Positions 8,371 to 18,013 are shown, numbered from the stretch's first letter. The stretch is 64,000 bases of DNA from Pelagibacteraceae bacterium AG-349-L17 (GCA_003278805.1 QCDC01000004.1:1-64000), one strand, 5' to 3'. The notes: generated from the letters alone by a model not told the origin. A program made the numbers and translations.

Positions 8371-9078
8371 ATGAGTATTTCAATAGTCATACCTGTATAT
8401 AATGAAAAAAATAATATTTCATTATTGATATCAAAGATTACATCTAATATTAACAGAATCAAACATGAAATAATTATTGTGGATGACTCCTCGGATGATG
8501 GCTCAAAAGATATTCTTAAAAAATTATCAAAAAAAAAAAATTTAAAAATTATATTTAGAAAAGAAAAAATTAGAGATTTATCTAAATCCTGTAGAGATGG
8601 TTTTGAAAAATCAAAATTTGACAAAATTTTAGTTATGGATGGTGATTTACAACATAATCCTAAATATATTTTAAGAATGATCAAAATAATGAAAAATAAG
8701 AATTGTGACGTGGTAGTAGGTGTAAGAGATCTGATTAATTCAAGAGTAAAAAGTCTCAGTTTTTTTAGACAATCAGCCTCTTTTGTTCTGATAAAATTTC
8801 TTAACTTGGTTTTTGGAAAAAAAACAATTGATCCAATGAGCGGTTTTTTTTTATTTAAAAAAAAAATTTATACACAAAATAGGAAATTACTTTTTTTGAA
8901 GGGATTCAAAATTTTAGCAGATTTAATATATGCAGATAGGAATATTTCAGTTAAAGATTTAAAAATTAATTTTGAGTATAGAGTAAAGGGTAGTAGTAAA
9001 TTAAATTTCAAAATATTAATTTATTTGTTACATTTTATAATGTTTAGAATATTTCAAAAAACCTACAGTTTTTTTTAA
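8371..9078 (+). CDS. GT2 family glycosyltransferase (polyprenyl-phosphate type)
   Basis: A 235-residue glycosyltransferase with ISIVIPVYNEKNNIS at the start, IIVDDSSDDGS (nucleotide-sugar binding), LVMDGDLQHNP as the DxD-like metal site and IDPMSGFFLFKK. These are the marks of the dolichyl/undecaprenyl-phosphate mannosyl- or glucosyltransferase subgroup. Such enzymes load a sugar onto a lipid carrier in the inner membrane, which a multi-helix transferase such as the divergent YfhO-like protein could then use. It lacks the extra C-terminal membrane helices of some members. No ribosome site is visible upstream of the ATG. Confidence 0.85.
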   Translation: MSISIVIPVYNEKNNISLLISKITSNINRIKHEIIIVDDSSDDGSKDILKKLSKKKNLKIIFRKEKIRDLSKSCRDGFEKSKFDKILVMDGDLQHNPKYILRMIKIMKNKNCDVVVGVRDLINSRVKSLSFFRQSASFVLIKFLNLVFGKKTIDPMSGFFLFKKKIYTQNRKLLFLKGFKILADLIYADRNISVKDLKINFEYRVKGSSKLNFKILIYLLHFIMFRIFQKTYSFF

Positions 9079-9084
9079 AATTTT

Positions 9085-9432
9085 TCACTTAAATTGCTTT
9101 GGTAATTTGTGGTTTCCATTTTCATCTAATTTTAACTCAAATTCATTTTCAACATTTTTAATATCTAATGTTGAATATAAATGTGGATACATATCTCCAT
9201 TCGATGCTTGCTCCCAGAGTAAATGTTCTAGTTTAAATGCATTAACTTTTAATAAAATTAAATTTTCTTTATTTGGATAATGCCTATTAAGGGTTTCTTT
9301 TATTTGTTCTTCCTCTGAAAAGTGAATATATCCATCTTTAAGATCTTTCTCTGACCCACCATAAATTCCGGATTGTTTAGCCTTTTGCCACTCATATTTA
9401 TCTATAACTTTGAAAATAAATTCTAAATTCAT
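9085..9432 (-). CDS. DUF952 family protein
   Basis: A 115-residue protein recognised as DUF952 by FKVIDKYEWQKAKQSGIYGGS, KDGYIHFSEEEQIKETLNR, and HLYSTLDIKNV. The fold is related to ADP-ribosyltransferase-like and tRNA 2'-phosphotransferase proteins, but the activity of this family is not established. It lies one base after the DUF924 gene on the same strand, which in turn overlaps the phosphatase gene, so the three form one transcript. It converges on the GT2 gene with a 6-base gap. Confidence 0.85.
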   Translation of the reverse strand: MNLEFIFKVIDKYEWQKAKQSGIYGGSEKDLKDGYIHFSEEEQIKETLNRHYPNKENLILLKVNAFKLEHLLWEQASNGDMYPHLYSTLDIKNVENEFELKLDENGNHKLPKQFK

Positions 9433-9433
9433 T

Positions 9434-9997
9434 TTACCAAGAAGAGTTAAGACTTTTTAAAAATTCTAATTCTTCTTCAGTAGAGTCTCTTCCTAAAATT
9501 TCATTTCTATGAGGATATCTATGAAATTGCCTGATTGCTTTTGTATGATCTTGCCAAAATTTTTTTATTTCATTATATCCTTCATGTTCTCTTAAATATT
9601 TGTTTAATAAGTAATAGGCCATTTCATGATCGCTGATTTCCTCACTATGAATTAAAGGTAGCAACATAAATAATCTTTGATTAACGTTCATTGCTTCTAA
9701 ATAACCTGAATAAACTGCATCATTTACGATCAATCTAGTTTTTTGATCTTGAGCAAAAGCCTTTTTATCATTTCTAAACATATTTCTTGAAAACTGATCA
9801 AATAAAATTACTAACGCCAGACAGCTCATAGGATTATCTTGCCAATCATCATATTCATTTTTACAAGCAAGTTCGTAATCTTTTAAAAAATTATCTTTAA
9901 TTTTTTGATCAAACTTTTCATCTTTTTTAAAACGCATTTTGGAAGGAGTTTCTTTAAACCAAAAATCTAAAATTACTTGTGCTCTTTCTGGAATCAT
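9434..9997 (-). CDS. DUF924 family protein
   Basis: A 187-residue all-helical protein matching DUF924 through ILDFWFKETPSKMRFKKDEKFD, LALVILFDQFSRNMFRND and FMLLPLIHSEEISDHEMA, and HRYPHRNEILGRDSTEEEL. The family forms a TPR-like helical fold and has no proven function. Its start overlaps the phosphatase stop by 4 bases, and the DUF952 gene follows after one base. Confidence 0.9.
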   Translation of the reverse strand: MIPERAQVILDFWFKETPSKMRFKKDEKFDQKIKDNFLKDYELACKNEYDDWQDNPMSCLALVILFDQFSRNMFRNDKKAFAQDQKTRLIVNDAVYSGYLEAMNVNQRLFMLLPLIHSEEISDHEMAYYLLNKYLREHEGYNEIKKFWQDHTKAIRQFHRYPHRNEILGRDSTEEELEFLKSLNSSW

Positions 9998-10800
9998 TTA
10001 GCTACTGGCTTTAATAATTTTAAAACTTTTTGATGATTTTGTTTGTTATTAGAAACAAGTATATTTCCTCCTAACACAGGGTTTTTATTTTCCCATGTAG
10101 TTATTATTGCTCCTGCTGCTCTTAAAATTGGTATCAATGGGTGAATATCCCAAATTTTATTTGCACACTGGGCAACTATTTCAATTCTACCCTCTGCCAA
10201 TTGACAATATGTCAAAGCATCAAAACAAGGAAATTGCATTCTTTTAATAAACTTTTTAATTTTTAATTGCTGCTTTAAGGATAAGTGATGATGAAATGCA
10301 GCTGCTAGTTTTGCATTTGTAAAATTTAGCTTGGTATTAATTTTTAATTTTCTTTTTTTATTATTCTCAAAAACATAGGCAGAATTTTTGTTTATGTTTA
10401 AGTAATATTTCTTCATTTTTGGAAAATTAGCCAGTCCTAAAACTGGCTCTCCATTGTAATTTAATGAAATTAAATTACTCCAACTAGGATTCCCTACAAC
10501 ATATGATCTGGTTCCATCAATTGGGTCGATTACCCACGAAAACTCACTTTTAGTGTTTTTATGACCATACTCCTCACCTATAATTTGGTGATTTGGAAAT
10601 TTTTTTGAAATTTTAGACCTTATAAATTTTTCAAATGCTTTGTCAGACGTCGTTACTGGGTCATAACCCTTCCCTTTGAGCTTGTTAGTTATCTTGAATG
10701 GTTTATCTAGCTTCGCGTAGTAAAATCTGGTTAAGTCTTTAGCAAGTTGATTTAAAAAGCTTGCATATATTGGATATTTTTTTGAATCAATTTTTTTCAC
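9994..10800 (-). CDS. hisN: Inositol-monophosphatase-family phosphatase, likely histidinol-phosphatase
   Basis: A 268-residue Mg-dependent phosphatase. The metal sites are visible as GEEYG (70s region), WVIDPIDGTRSYVVGNPSW (about 90-110) and the later WDIHPLIPILRAAGA. The DGTR-x-(F/Y)-V-x-G-x-P form with an aromatic and arginine after DGT is that of the HisN-type histidinol-phosphate phosphatases rather than inositol monophosphatase (DGTxNF). Histidine biosynthesis is therefore the best guess; hisI lies elsewhere in the window (40.5 kb). It is divergent from the dioxygenase gene across a 67-base promoter gap. Confidence 0.75.
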   Translation of the reverse strand: MKKIDSKKYPIYASFLNQLAKDLTRFYYAKLDKPFKITNKLKGKGYDPVTTSDKAFEKFIRSKISKKFPNHQIIGEEYGHKNTKSEFSWVIDPIDGTRSYVVGNPSWSNLISLNYNGEPVLGLANFPKMKKYYLNINKNSAYVFENNKKRKLKINTKLNFTNAKLAAAFHHHLSLKQQLKIKKFIKRMQFPCFDALTYCQLAEGRIEIVAQCANKIWDIHPLIPILRAAGAIITTWENKNPVLGGNILVSNNKQNHQKVLKLLKPVAK

Positions 10801-10867
10801 AGAGAACTCTTACTATTTAATTTATGTTGATTAAAGTTAAATTTTAAATAATTCTTAACTAACTAAT

Positions 10868-11971
10868 ATGAAAATTGAACTAATTAAAAATAAGGTTTAT
10901 TTTAATAATGGGTCTGAAAAAAAAGAAATTCACCCATTCTGGTTACGTGAAAGGGCAAATGGTGAGGAATATTTAGATAAAGGAACTCAGCAAAGACTTT
11001 TCGATCCTACCTTTTTAAGTAATGATGTTTCAATAAATAGAGCAAATATAAATGAAAAATATTTAGAAGTTGATTTTAATGATGGTGTTAATTCAAAACT
11101 AGAAATAGATAAAATCGCTTCTGAGTTTTCTAAAGAAGATATTGTAATTAATTCAATAGAAAAAACTAAATGGGATGCAACTCTAAAAAATATTAAAAAT
11201 TTTGAATACCATGAAAATTTTTATGAAAGTAAAGAAATGCATGATCTGCTTGTTTCTTTTTACAAATATGGATTTGTTATAGTAAAAAATATTCCAACAT
11301 CTAAAAATTATATCGTGGAATTTGCAAATTCTATAGGTAGTGTTCGTAGAACAAATTTTGGTGAATATTTTGATGTAAAATCTAAACCTGATCCTAACGA
11401 TCTTGCTTATACATCGTTAGCTTTAGCGCCTCATACAGATAATCCTTATAGAAATCCTGTGCCGTGTATTCAGATTTTGCATTGTATTGAAAGTAAAGTT
11501 TCCGGTGGATTATCAACATTGGTAGATGGTTATACAGTCACTGAAGATTTAAAAAATGACTACCCAGAATTTTATAAAATTTTAACTGAGGTAAAAGTAA
11601 GATTTAGATTTATTGATAAAGAAGTTATTTTAGAAACAATCTCCCCTTTAATTGAATTAAATGATAATAAAAGTTTTAAGCAAGTAAGATTTAGTCCAAG
11701 ATTAGATTATGTTCCAATTTTAGAGAAAGAAAAATTAGATCTTTATTATAAAGCAAGGAAAAAAATATCTGAAATGTATAATTCAGATAAATATAGAATT
11801 GAATTTAAGCTTGAACCAAAAGACTTAATAATGATGGATAATCATAGATTGCTCCATGGAAGAACATCTTATGAAACTAAAGAAGGTGAAAGATTTTTAC
11901 AAGGTTGTTATATTGATTTTGATAGTACAGAAGGAAAACTAAGACATTTAAAAAGAAAGTTTAATCTTTAA
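10868..11971 (+). CDS. Gamma-butyrobetaine / trimethyllysine hydroxylase-like Fe(II)/2-oxoglutarate dioxygenase
   Basis: A 367-residue enzyme of the TauD-related BBOX1 family. The N-terminal 90 residues (FNNGSEKKEIHPFWLRERA and TQQRLFDPTFL) form the small N-terminal domain typical of gamma-butyrobetaine hydroxylases. The catalytic domain holds the HxD iron motif in LAPHTDNPYRNPVP and the distal histidine in NHRLLHGRTSY, with a downstream arginine for 2-oxoglutarate. In known cases the enzyme makes L-carnitine from gamma-butyrobetaine, a trimethylammonium compound, which fits the betaine theme of the window. Its 3' end overlaps the convergent reductase gene by 11 bases. Confidence 0.8.
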   Translation: MKIELIKNKVYFNNGSEKKEIHPFWLRERANGEEYLDKGTQQRLFDPTFLSNDVSINRANINEKYLEVDFNDGVNSKLEIDKIASEFSKEDIVINSIEKTKWDATLKNIKNFEYHENFYESKEMHDLLVSFYKYGFVIVKNIPTSKNYIVEFANSIGSVRRTNFGEYFDVKSKPDPNDLAYTSLALAPHTDNPYRNPVPCIQILHCIESKVSGGLSTLVDGYTVTEDLKNDYPEFYKILTEVKVRFRFIDKEVILETISPLIELNDNKSFKQVRFSPRLDYVPILEKEKLDLYYKARKKISEMYNSDKYRIEFKLEPKDLIMMDNHRLLHGRTSYETKEGERFLQGCYIDFDSTEGKLRHLKRKFNL

Positions 11972-12548
11972 ATAATTTTTCAATTTGTGTTTCTGCATTA
12001 CTTATTGATTTTTCATAATCTAATGCCATTTGATCTGCACTAATAATATCTACTTTTTCAATCCCAAAAAAATTAAGAATAAATTTTAACCAAGGAGTTA
12101 GGAAATCCTCAGAGCTATTTAATTTTGTTCCTCCAGAGGTTATTACTAAATAGGCATGTTTATTTTTTAATAACCCTTCCCGTCTCCCATTAGGTTTAAA
12201 TCTAAATGTTTCCCCTATTCTAGCTGCTAAATCTGACCAGGCTTTGAGTGTTGCGGGAGGACCATAATTGTAAATAGGAGCTGAAATTATAATTACATCA
12301 CTTTCTTTTAACTCCTTTACTAATTTATCAGAGAGTTCAAACATTTTTTTGTGATGCTCTGTCTGATCTTTTTCATCAATTTTCATGCCTGACTCTGTAA
12401 GCCCACTGATAAAAAACATCTCATCATCTAAATCACGATAAACCACCTCATCTCCAGGTTTTTTAATTTTCTCTAAAAGTTTTTTTGCAAGTGCGCGCGA
12501 GGTTGATCCTTTTTTTCTAGCACTTGAGTCTATTTGATAAATCTTCAT
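11961..12548 (-). CDS. FMN-dependent NADH-azoreductase / quinone reductase (flavodoxin fold)
   Basis: A 195-residue protein of the AzoR/NQO family. SSARKKGSTSRALAKKL is the FMN phosphate loop, IISAPIYNYGPPATLKAWSDLAARIGETF is the diagnostic middle segment, and YLVITSGGT follows the flavin-contacting strand. Such enzymes reduce quinones or azo compounds with two electrons in the cytosol. It is upstream of no obvious partner; the ccdA-like gene lies 9 bases before its start, on the same strand. Confidence 0.8.
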   Translation of the reverse strand: MKIYQIDSSARKKGSTSRALAKKLLEKIKKPGDEVVYRDLDDEMFFISGLTESGMKIDEKDQTEHHKKMFELSDKLVKELKESDVIIISAPIYNYGPPATLKAWSDLAARIGETFRFKPNGRREGLLKNKHAYLVITSGGTKLNSSEDFLTPWLKFILNFFGIEKVDIISADQMALDYEKSISNAETQIEKLFKD

Positions 12549-12557
12549 TAATACCTT

Positions 12558-13265
12558 TTATCCGAATTTTTGCATAAAAGGAAAGATTTCAATTATATAA
12601 AATCCAATTGCTTGTAATTGATTGGTTAATATTAAAATACCTGTTATTAAAAGAATAATTCCACCAATTTTTGATATTAAATTAATATTATTCCTAAAGT
12701 TCTTTGAAAATAATAAAAATTTTTGAATTAAATATCCCGATAAAACAAAAGGAATTGCAAGACCTAATGAATATAAAATTAATAATATTACTGCTCTTGA
12801 TAAGGTTTCTTCAATAGATGCTAAAGCTAAAATTGAACCTAAAATTGGACCAATGCAGGGTGTCCATCCAAAACCAAAAGCAACACCGATTACATATGGA
12901 AAAAGAATATTTCTTGATTCTTTAGCATCAAATCTTTTTTCAAAATTTAGGTAGGGGATATTAATTATTCCAATTAATTGAAGAGAAAAAATTATAATAA
13001 TTATTCCAGCTGCAATTCTTAAAATTTCTGAATTTTGTAAAAGTGTTTGACCTAAAAATGATGCGGATGCTCCTAAAATAACAAAAACAGTTGAGAACCC
13101 AAGACAAAATAAAATTAATGGAAAAAAGTTTATTTCTTTTTTATTTAATATTTCTTGTAAGGATTGACCAGAGATATAAGAAATGTATCCAGGTATTAAA
13201 GGTAGAACACATGGAGATAAAAAACTTATAAGTCCTGCTCCAAAAGCAATTAAATATTCAAACAT
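12558..13265 (-). CDS. ccdA: CcdA-type thiol-disulfide membrane transporter (cytochrome c biogenesis)
   Basis: A 235-residue inner-membrane protein with six helices. Cys19 in the FLSPCVLPLIPGY motif and the second cysteine in the GWTPCIGPILG motif are the redox pair that carries electrons from cytosolic thioredoxin to the periplasm, used for heme attachment to c-type cytochromes and for periplasmic thiol proteins. The length is normal for CcdA without the thioredoxin domain of DsbD. Its start abuts the stop of the PEP carboxylase gene, with no bases between them. Confidence 0.88.
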   Translation of the reverse strand: MFEYLIAFGAGLISFLSPCVLPLIPGYISYISGQSLQEILNKKEINFFPLILFCLGFSTVFVILGASASFLGQTLLQNSEILRIAAGIIIIIFSLQLIGIINIPYLNFEKRFDAKESRNILFPYVIGVAFGFGWTPCIGPILGSILALASIEETLSRAVILLILYSLGLAIPFVLSGYLIQKFLLFSKNFRNNINLISKIGGIILLITGILILTNQLQAIGFYIIEIFPFMQKFG

Positions 13266-15956
13266 TTATCCAGTATTTTTCATTGCAGCAGATATGCCTG
13301 CGATAGATGTCATTAAAGCGTCATCAAGAAATTTTTTATCTAATTTTTTGTATTTTTTATTTGTTAATTTATTCATTATATTTGCCTGTAAAATATTTAA
13401 CATTTCTGTATAATTGCTTCTAATAAACAGTGCTTTTCTAAATTTTTTTCTTTCTTGTACCACTTCCCTTGGAGTTATTTTATTATGCAATTTGACCAAT
13501 GCATCAAATTGATATCTTAATTTTCTACCTATTCTCCTTAATGAAGCATCAGCCAAATTATTTTCGTATATAACCGAGATTTCTGGATCAACCTTTGAAA
13601 TTACCATATCCAAAATATCCATAGTCGAAATAAAATATGGCCAGTTTTTTTCCATATCCATCATAGTTTTTTTAAACTTTTTAATTGATCCATATCTCAA
13701 AGCCTCGGTTGTTCCTAACCAAGCTGGTAACATTAATCTAATTTGTGTCCAAGCAAATACCCAAGGTATCGCTCTTAGACCTTGAATGTTATCAACATTT
13801 TTTCTTTTTGTTGGTCTAGAACCTATAGCTAGCTTTCCTAGAGACTTGTGAGGTGTAACAGTTTTAAAGTATCTGATAAAGTCTTCGCTTTGATTTAAAT
13901 ATTTCCTATAAGCAGATGTTGAAATTTCAGACATATTCTGAATTAAATCTCTCCAATTAGGTTTTGATTTTGGTGGTGGATTTAAAGAAGCGTCCATAAC
14001 CGCTCCGATATAACTACAAAGATTATATTCAGCTAAAGGTTTATATCCATATTTCTGTTGAATCACTTCACCCTGATCAGTAATTCTGATTTTACCATTT
14101 ACAGTTCCAGCCGGTTGAGATTTTAATGTTGCTTGAATTGGTCCGCCTCCTCTTCCTGGAGATCCTCCTCTTCCATGAAAAAATACTAAGTCAATTTTGT
14201 ATTTTTTTGATATAGCCCTTAACTCCTCTTGAAGTTTGTATTGATGCCAACTTGCTGATAATTTTCCTGCATCTTTACTTGAGTCTGAGTATCCAATCAT
14301 TACTTCCTGTTTAGAATTAATCAATTTTCTATACCAAGAAAGTTTGAATAAATTTTTCATAACATCTTTAGCGTTTATTAAATCATCCAAAGTTTCAAAC
14401 AGTGGAACAACTCTTAATAAATTTTTAATTTTTGCTTGTTTTTGTAAAAAATATACAGACAAAATGTCAGAAGCATTAGATGTCATTGATATTACATATG
14501 CACCTAAACACTCATTTGGTGTAGATGAAATCAGCTTAAAAGTATTCCAAACTTCTCTATTTTCTTTATTTTGTATTTTTATTTTATCTACAAAAAATTT
14601 CCTCTCTTTAATTGATTTATTCAATAATTTAATTTTATCTATCTCACTTAAATTAGAATATGTAATTTTACTTTTCTTTTTGAAAATTTCATTTAAGAGT
14701 TTTTCATGTCTATCAGCTTCTTGTCTAATATCTAATCTTGCAAGATTAATGCCAAAACACCTAACTCTCCTCATTAAATCTAATAGATCTGCATTGGCAA
14801 TATGATCTCCTTTATTTTGTTTTAAGGAGTTTCTTACTTCTCTTAATGGAATAGTAATTTCATGTTTGTTTTGAATTAACTTTTTTTCATTTAGATTTGA
14901 ATTATTATTTAAATGATTTTCAATTAATAGATGGGTTAGTCTTACTTTATCTCTTATCGGCCTTAAATACACTCTATACGGTTCAAAACTATTTCCAGTT
15001 GCTTTTTTAATTTTTGCAGAACATTCTTCCATGGATAAATCTTGAATTAACTTAGTAAGTTCTTTTTCATATAATTTTGCAGCTTGCCACCTAGAAAATA
15101 ATATTACTTTCTTAGTTACTTCAGCTGTCACATTAGGATTTCCATCTCTATCGCCGCCCATCCATGATCCAAACTGAATAGGGTTAAAATCTCTTGGTAA
15201 ATCCTTTTTTAAATTTTTTCTAAATATATCGTTTAGTCTTTTGTAAACTTTAGGAATTGTGTCCCACAAACTATCCTCAATAACGGCTAAACCCCATCTA
15301 GCCTCATCTAATGGAGAGGGTTTGGTTCGTTTTAACTCATCTGTTTTCCATATAATTGCTATTTCTGAATATAATTGTCTATCTAGTTCGATAATCTTTG
15401 ATGGATATTTTTTATATAAATGTCTCTGCTCCATAATATAAATCAAATTTGCATATTTTTGTATTAAAGTTCTTCTTTTTACTTCTGTTGGATGAGCAGT
15501 AAGAACAATCCCAATATCAAGTTTTTTTGCCTGCTCATAAATATTTTTGTCAGAAATTTTTTTGTTTTTAAATAAACCTTCAATTATATCTTCTATAAAT
15601 AAATTTTGATTTTTACTTTTAAAATACGGATTTTCGTACTCATTTAACTTTCTTGATGCATCAAGGGACTCTACTAGATTCAGTAAATTTAGAATGTGTG
15701 AAAATGCTCTACTTAATTTAAATGTGTTCTCTGGAGTTAGTTTTTTAACTTCTTTTGAAATCCTTGATAATACTTTTCTTTTATTTTTATCAGACAGAGT
15801 ATTTTTTGATAGCAATCTAAATTTTTCGACAATCTTAAAAAATGCTAGACCTTCTTGATCTTTAATAACTCTACCTAGGAAAGTACCTAATAATCTAAAA
15901 TCCTCTCTTAAAAGCTTAGTCGGTATTCTCTCATAGTAAAGATCTCTTTTCTTCAT
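13266..15956 (-). CDS. ppc: Phosphoenolpyruvate carboxylase
   Basis: An 896-residue anaplerotic enzyme that forms oxaloacetate from phosphoenolpyruvate and bicarbonate. Conserved sites are visible: LTAHPTE (catalytic histidine, near 155), GSWMGGDRDGNPNVT (near 270), VMIGYSDSSKDAG, and the mobile loop FFHGRGGSPGRGGGP (near 600). The C-terminus is MKNTG, close to the family's terminal NTG. Full length. Its start overlaps the end of the lactonase-like gene by 26 bases, which is unusual for unrelated genes and suggests readthrough from the sugar-acid operon upstream. Confidence 0.96.
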   Translation of the reverse strand: MKKRDLYYERIPTKLLREDFRLLGTFLGRVIKDQEGLAFFKIVEKFRLLSKNTLSDKNKRKVLSRISKEVKKLTPENTFKLSRAFSHILNLLNLVESLDASRKLNEYENPYFKSKNQNLFIEDIIEGLFKNKKISDKNIYEQAKKLDIGIVLTAHPTEVKRRTLIQKYANLIYIMEQRHLYKKYPSKIIELDRQLYSEIAIIWKTDELKRTKPSPLDEARWGLAVIEDSLWDTIPKVYKRLNDIFRKNLKKDLPRDFNPIQFGSWMGGDRDGNPNVTAEVTKKVILFSRWQAAKLYEKELTKLIQDLSMEECSAKIKKATGNSFEPYRVYLRPIRDKVRLTHLLIENHLNNNSNLNEKKLIQNKHEITIPLREVRNSLKQNKGDHIANADLLDLMRRVRCFGINLARLDIRQEADRHEKLLNEIFKKKSKITYSNLSEIDKIKLLNKSIKERKFFVDKIKIQNKENREVWNTFKLISSTPNECLGAYVISMTSNASDILSVYFLQKQAKIKNLLRVVPLFETLDDLINAKDVMKNLFKLSWYRKLINSKQEVMIGYSDSSKDAGKLSASWHQYKLQEELRAISKKYKIDLVFFHGRGGSPGRGGGPIQATLKSQPAGTVNGKIRITDQGEVIQQKYGYKPLAEYNLCSYIGAVMDASLNPPPKSKPNWRDLIQNMSEISTSAYRKYLNQSEDFIRYFKTVTPHKSLGKLAIGSRPTKRKNVDNIQGLRAIPWVFAWTQIRLMLPAWLGTTEALRYGSIKKFKKTMMDMEKNWPYFISTMDILDMVISKVDPEISVIYENNLADASLRRIGRKLRYQFDALVKLHNKITPREVVQERKKFRKALFIRSNYTEMLNILQANIMNKLTNKKYKKLDKKFLDDALMTSIAGISAAMKNTG

Positions 15957-16842
15957 TATTTAAAATAAATTTTTTTTGTAAAATTCCTTTTACATTTGTT
16001 TTTACACTAAAAAGGAACCCAGAATATCTAAATTTTTGCAAATCTGCTTTGTTCATGCCTTTAGTTGCTGTTGAAACATAAAGCTCATTAGTATTTTTGC
16101 CACCAAAAGCACAATTAGTAATATTTTTTGCAGGAAATCGTATTCTATGAATTAATTTTGCTTTGTTGTTAAACACAGAAACACAGGCTCCGTGAAAATG
16201 AGCTACCCATAAATTTTTGTTTTTGTCTAAAGTCATTCCATCAGGAACCCCTTCATTTAAAGAAAATTTTTTGAATATTTTTTTATTTATTATTTTATTA
16301 TTTTTATTAATTTTTATTTTATAAATAATTTTTTTAGCACTGTCGGTGTGATAAAAATTAAATTTATCAATAAATGCTGGTCCATTAGTAATCCTATAAT
16401 TTTTATCTATCTTTGATAATTTCAAATTCTTGTCTAATTTATATAAAGATCCTTTTTCGATTTTTCTCTCTAAATTATCCATTGTTCCAAACCATAGATT
16501 TCCTTCTGAGTCAGTTTTACCATCGTTAATTCTGTTCAGTTTAATTTCTGGTTCTATAAAAATTGATTTTAGAATTTTTTTTGATTTAAGATTTTGAATT
16601 CTTAATTCACCTTGGAGCCCTAATATAAAAACATGCTTTTCTAAATGAGCAATGAAACCAATTTCTTTATTTACCTTAAGTATTTTTTTTTTATTATTAT
16701 TTATATTCAAAGAACAAATTCTCTTTTTTTTTATATCGACAAAGTAAATTGAATTGTGCTCTTTAACCCATAGAGTGCCCTCTCCTAAAGTGCATCTTAA
16801 TTTCCAAATAGGTTTTGGATCTGAAGTTTTTATTTTATTCAT
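15931..16842 (-). CDS. SMP-30/gluconolactonase-family protein (sugar lactonase)
   Basis: A 303-residue six-bladed beta-propeller of the SMP-30/LRE family. LRCTLGEGTLWVKE near the front gives the metal glutamate, NRINDGKTDSEGNLWFGTMD is the conserved substrate/metal loop, and FYHTDSAKKIIYKI and LNEGVPDGMTLDKNKNLWVAHF follow in order. Members hydrolyse sugar lactones to aldonic acids. It is the last gene of the sugar-acid cluster and overlaps the dehydratase/racemase gene by 8 bases. A role opening the lactone of the imported or oxidised sugar is the natural inference. Confidence 0.85.
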   Translation of the reverse strand: MNKIKTSDPKPIWKLRCTLGEGTLWVKEHNSIYFVDIKKKRICSLNINNNKKKILKVNKEIGFIAHLEKHVFILGLQGELRIQNLKSKKILKSIFIEPEIKLNRINDGKTDSEGNLWFGTMDNLERKIEKGSLYKLDKNLKLSKIDKNYRITNGPAFIDKFNFYHTDSAKKIIYKIKINKNNKIINKKIFKKFSLNEGVPDGMTLDKNKNLWVAHFHGACVSVFNNKAKLIHRIRFPAKNITNCAFGGKNTNELYVSTATKGMNKADLQKFRYSGFLFSVKTNVKGILQKKFILNNEEKRSLL

Positions 16843-18007
16843 TTACTTCAAACTCCTTTATAAAATCCTCATCAGGATTAATACCAATACCTATTTTATC
16901 AGTTACTGACGCAAAACCATTGTTGTTTTTAACTTGGTCTAAAATTGAAAATTCTTCCTTAGGTAAATCTGTGATAAATATATTTTTTTCCGTTGTATCA
17001 AACTCGAGCATAGATTTAGATGGAAATAAACTACCGGGCATATCTGGTTGTGCTGTCAACAAATGAAGGTTAACCGCAATACTTATTGCTGAGCCCCATA
17101 CATGATTAATTACAGGTATAAAATTTGCTTGCGCTAATGCTGCAACTTTTAGATACTCTGTAATTCCACCAAGTCCACAAACTTCTGGTTGAGCTATATC
17201 AATACATTTTTTTGATATTAATTTATTCCAGCCATATTTGGTAAATTCAGCTTCTCCTCCTGCAATGCTAGTAGAAATTTTTTGTTTTAATTCTCTGTAA
17301 CCCTCATAATCTTCAGGAGCAACAGGTTCTTCAAACCAGTAAATATCTAATTCATCTAAACCTTTTCCAACATAAAGAGCATCTTTCAAATTATAAGCGT
17401 GGTTGGCATCTACCATTAATTTAAAACCTTTTCCAACAGAGTCTCTTACAGCTTGAGCCAACTTTAAATCTTCTTTTGGACCTAATCCAACTTTCATTTT
17501 CATAGCTTTAAAGTTTTTTGATTTTATTTGCTTAGACTCTTCTTTGAACAAGGCGATCAATTCATCAACTGATTTTTTTTGTAACATCATCCCATATCCA
17601 TAGACTGGAACTTCACTATTGCATTTGCCACCGACAAGTTGGTAGAGAGGAGTATTTGTTTTCTTTCCAAGAATATCCCATAAAGCAATATCCACTCCTG
17701 ATAATGCTTGAATTGGCATACCCTTTTGACCACTATCTCGTAAAAGATTGTATACTTTTTGCCAGATATGTTCTTTGTTTAAAGGATCTTCACCAATTAC
17801 TAAAGGTTGTATAACCTTTTCAACAATAAACTTGTTCGCTAAAGCTATATTTCCAGGACCAAAACATTCACCCCAACCTGTTATTCCTTCATCTGTTTGA
17901 ACTTCAACGAGATGGGCTGTACGATGTTTGTAATATTGCTGTGAGTAACCAAGTTCTTTTTCTAACTCATATCTAAGTACATGACTTTTAATAGAAGTTA
18001 TTTTCAC
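16835..18007 (-). CDS. Enolase-superfamily sugar-acid dehydratase/racemase (mandelate racemase subgroup)
   Basis: A 390-residue enzyme that abstracts a proton next to a carboxylate. Key residues can be placed: Lys170/Lys172 of the KMK motif, metal ligands Asp200, Glu226 and Glu252, and the Asp270/His302 pair (IDIAQPE, INHVWGS). This K-x-K plus His-Asp pattern is that of the mandelate racemase subgroup, which includes acid-sugar dehydratases such as those for fuconate, galactonate and rhamnonate. The neighbouring lactonase, FAH hydrolase and SDR point to a dehydratase rather than a racemase. The substrate is not determined. Confidence 0.88.
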   Translation of the reverse strand: MKITSIKSHVLRYELEKELGYSQQYYKHRTAHLVEVQTDEGITGWGECFGPGNIALANKFIVEKVIQPLVIGEDPLNKEHIWQKVYNLLRDSGQKGMPIQALSGVDIALWDILGKKTNTPLYQLVGGKCNSEVPVYGYGMMLQKKSVDELIALFKEESKQIKSKNFKAMKMKVGLGPKEDLKLAQAVRDSVGKGFKLMVDANHAYNLKDALYVGKGLDELDIYWFEEPVAPEDYEGYRELKQKISTSIAGGEAEFTKYGWNKLISKKCIDIAQPEVCGLGGITEYLKVAALAQANFIPVINHVWGSAISIAVNLHLLTAQPDMPGSLFPSKSMLEFDTTEKNIFITDLPKEEFSILDQVKNNNGFASVTDKIGIGINPDEDFIKEFEVNE

Positions 18008-18013
18008 AATTAA

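Noticed and set aside
13183-13413. Plus-strand frame across the ccdA/ppc junction
   Set aside because: It covers two well-supported genes in antisense and has no ribosome site or family features.
14344-14805. Open frame opposite ppc
   Set aside because: It is a shadow of the strongly conserved ppc gene on the other strand, without protein motifs or a start context.
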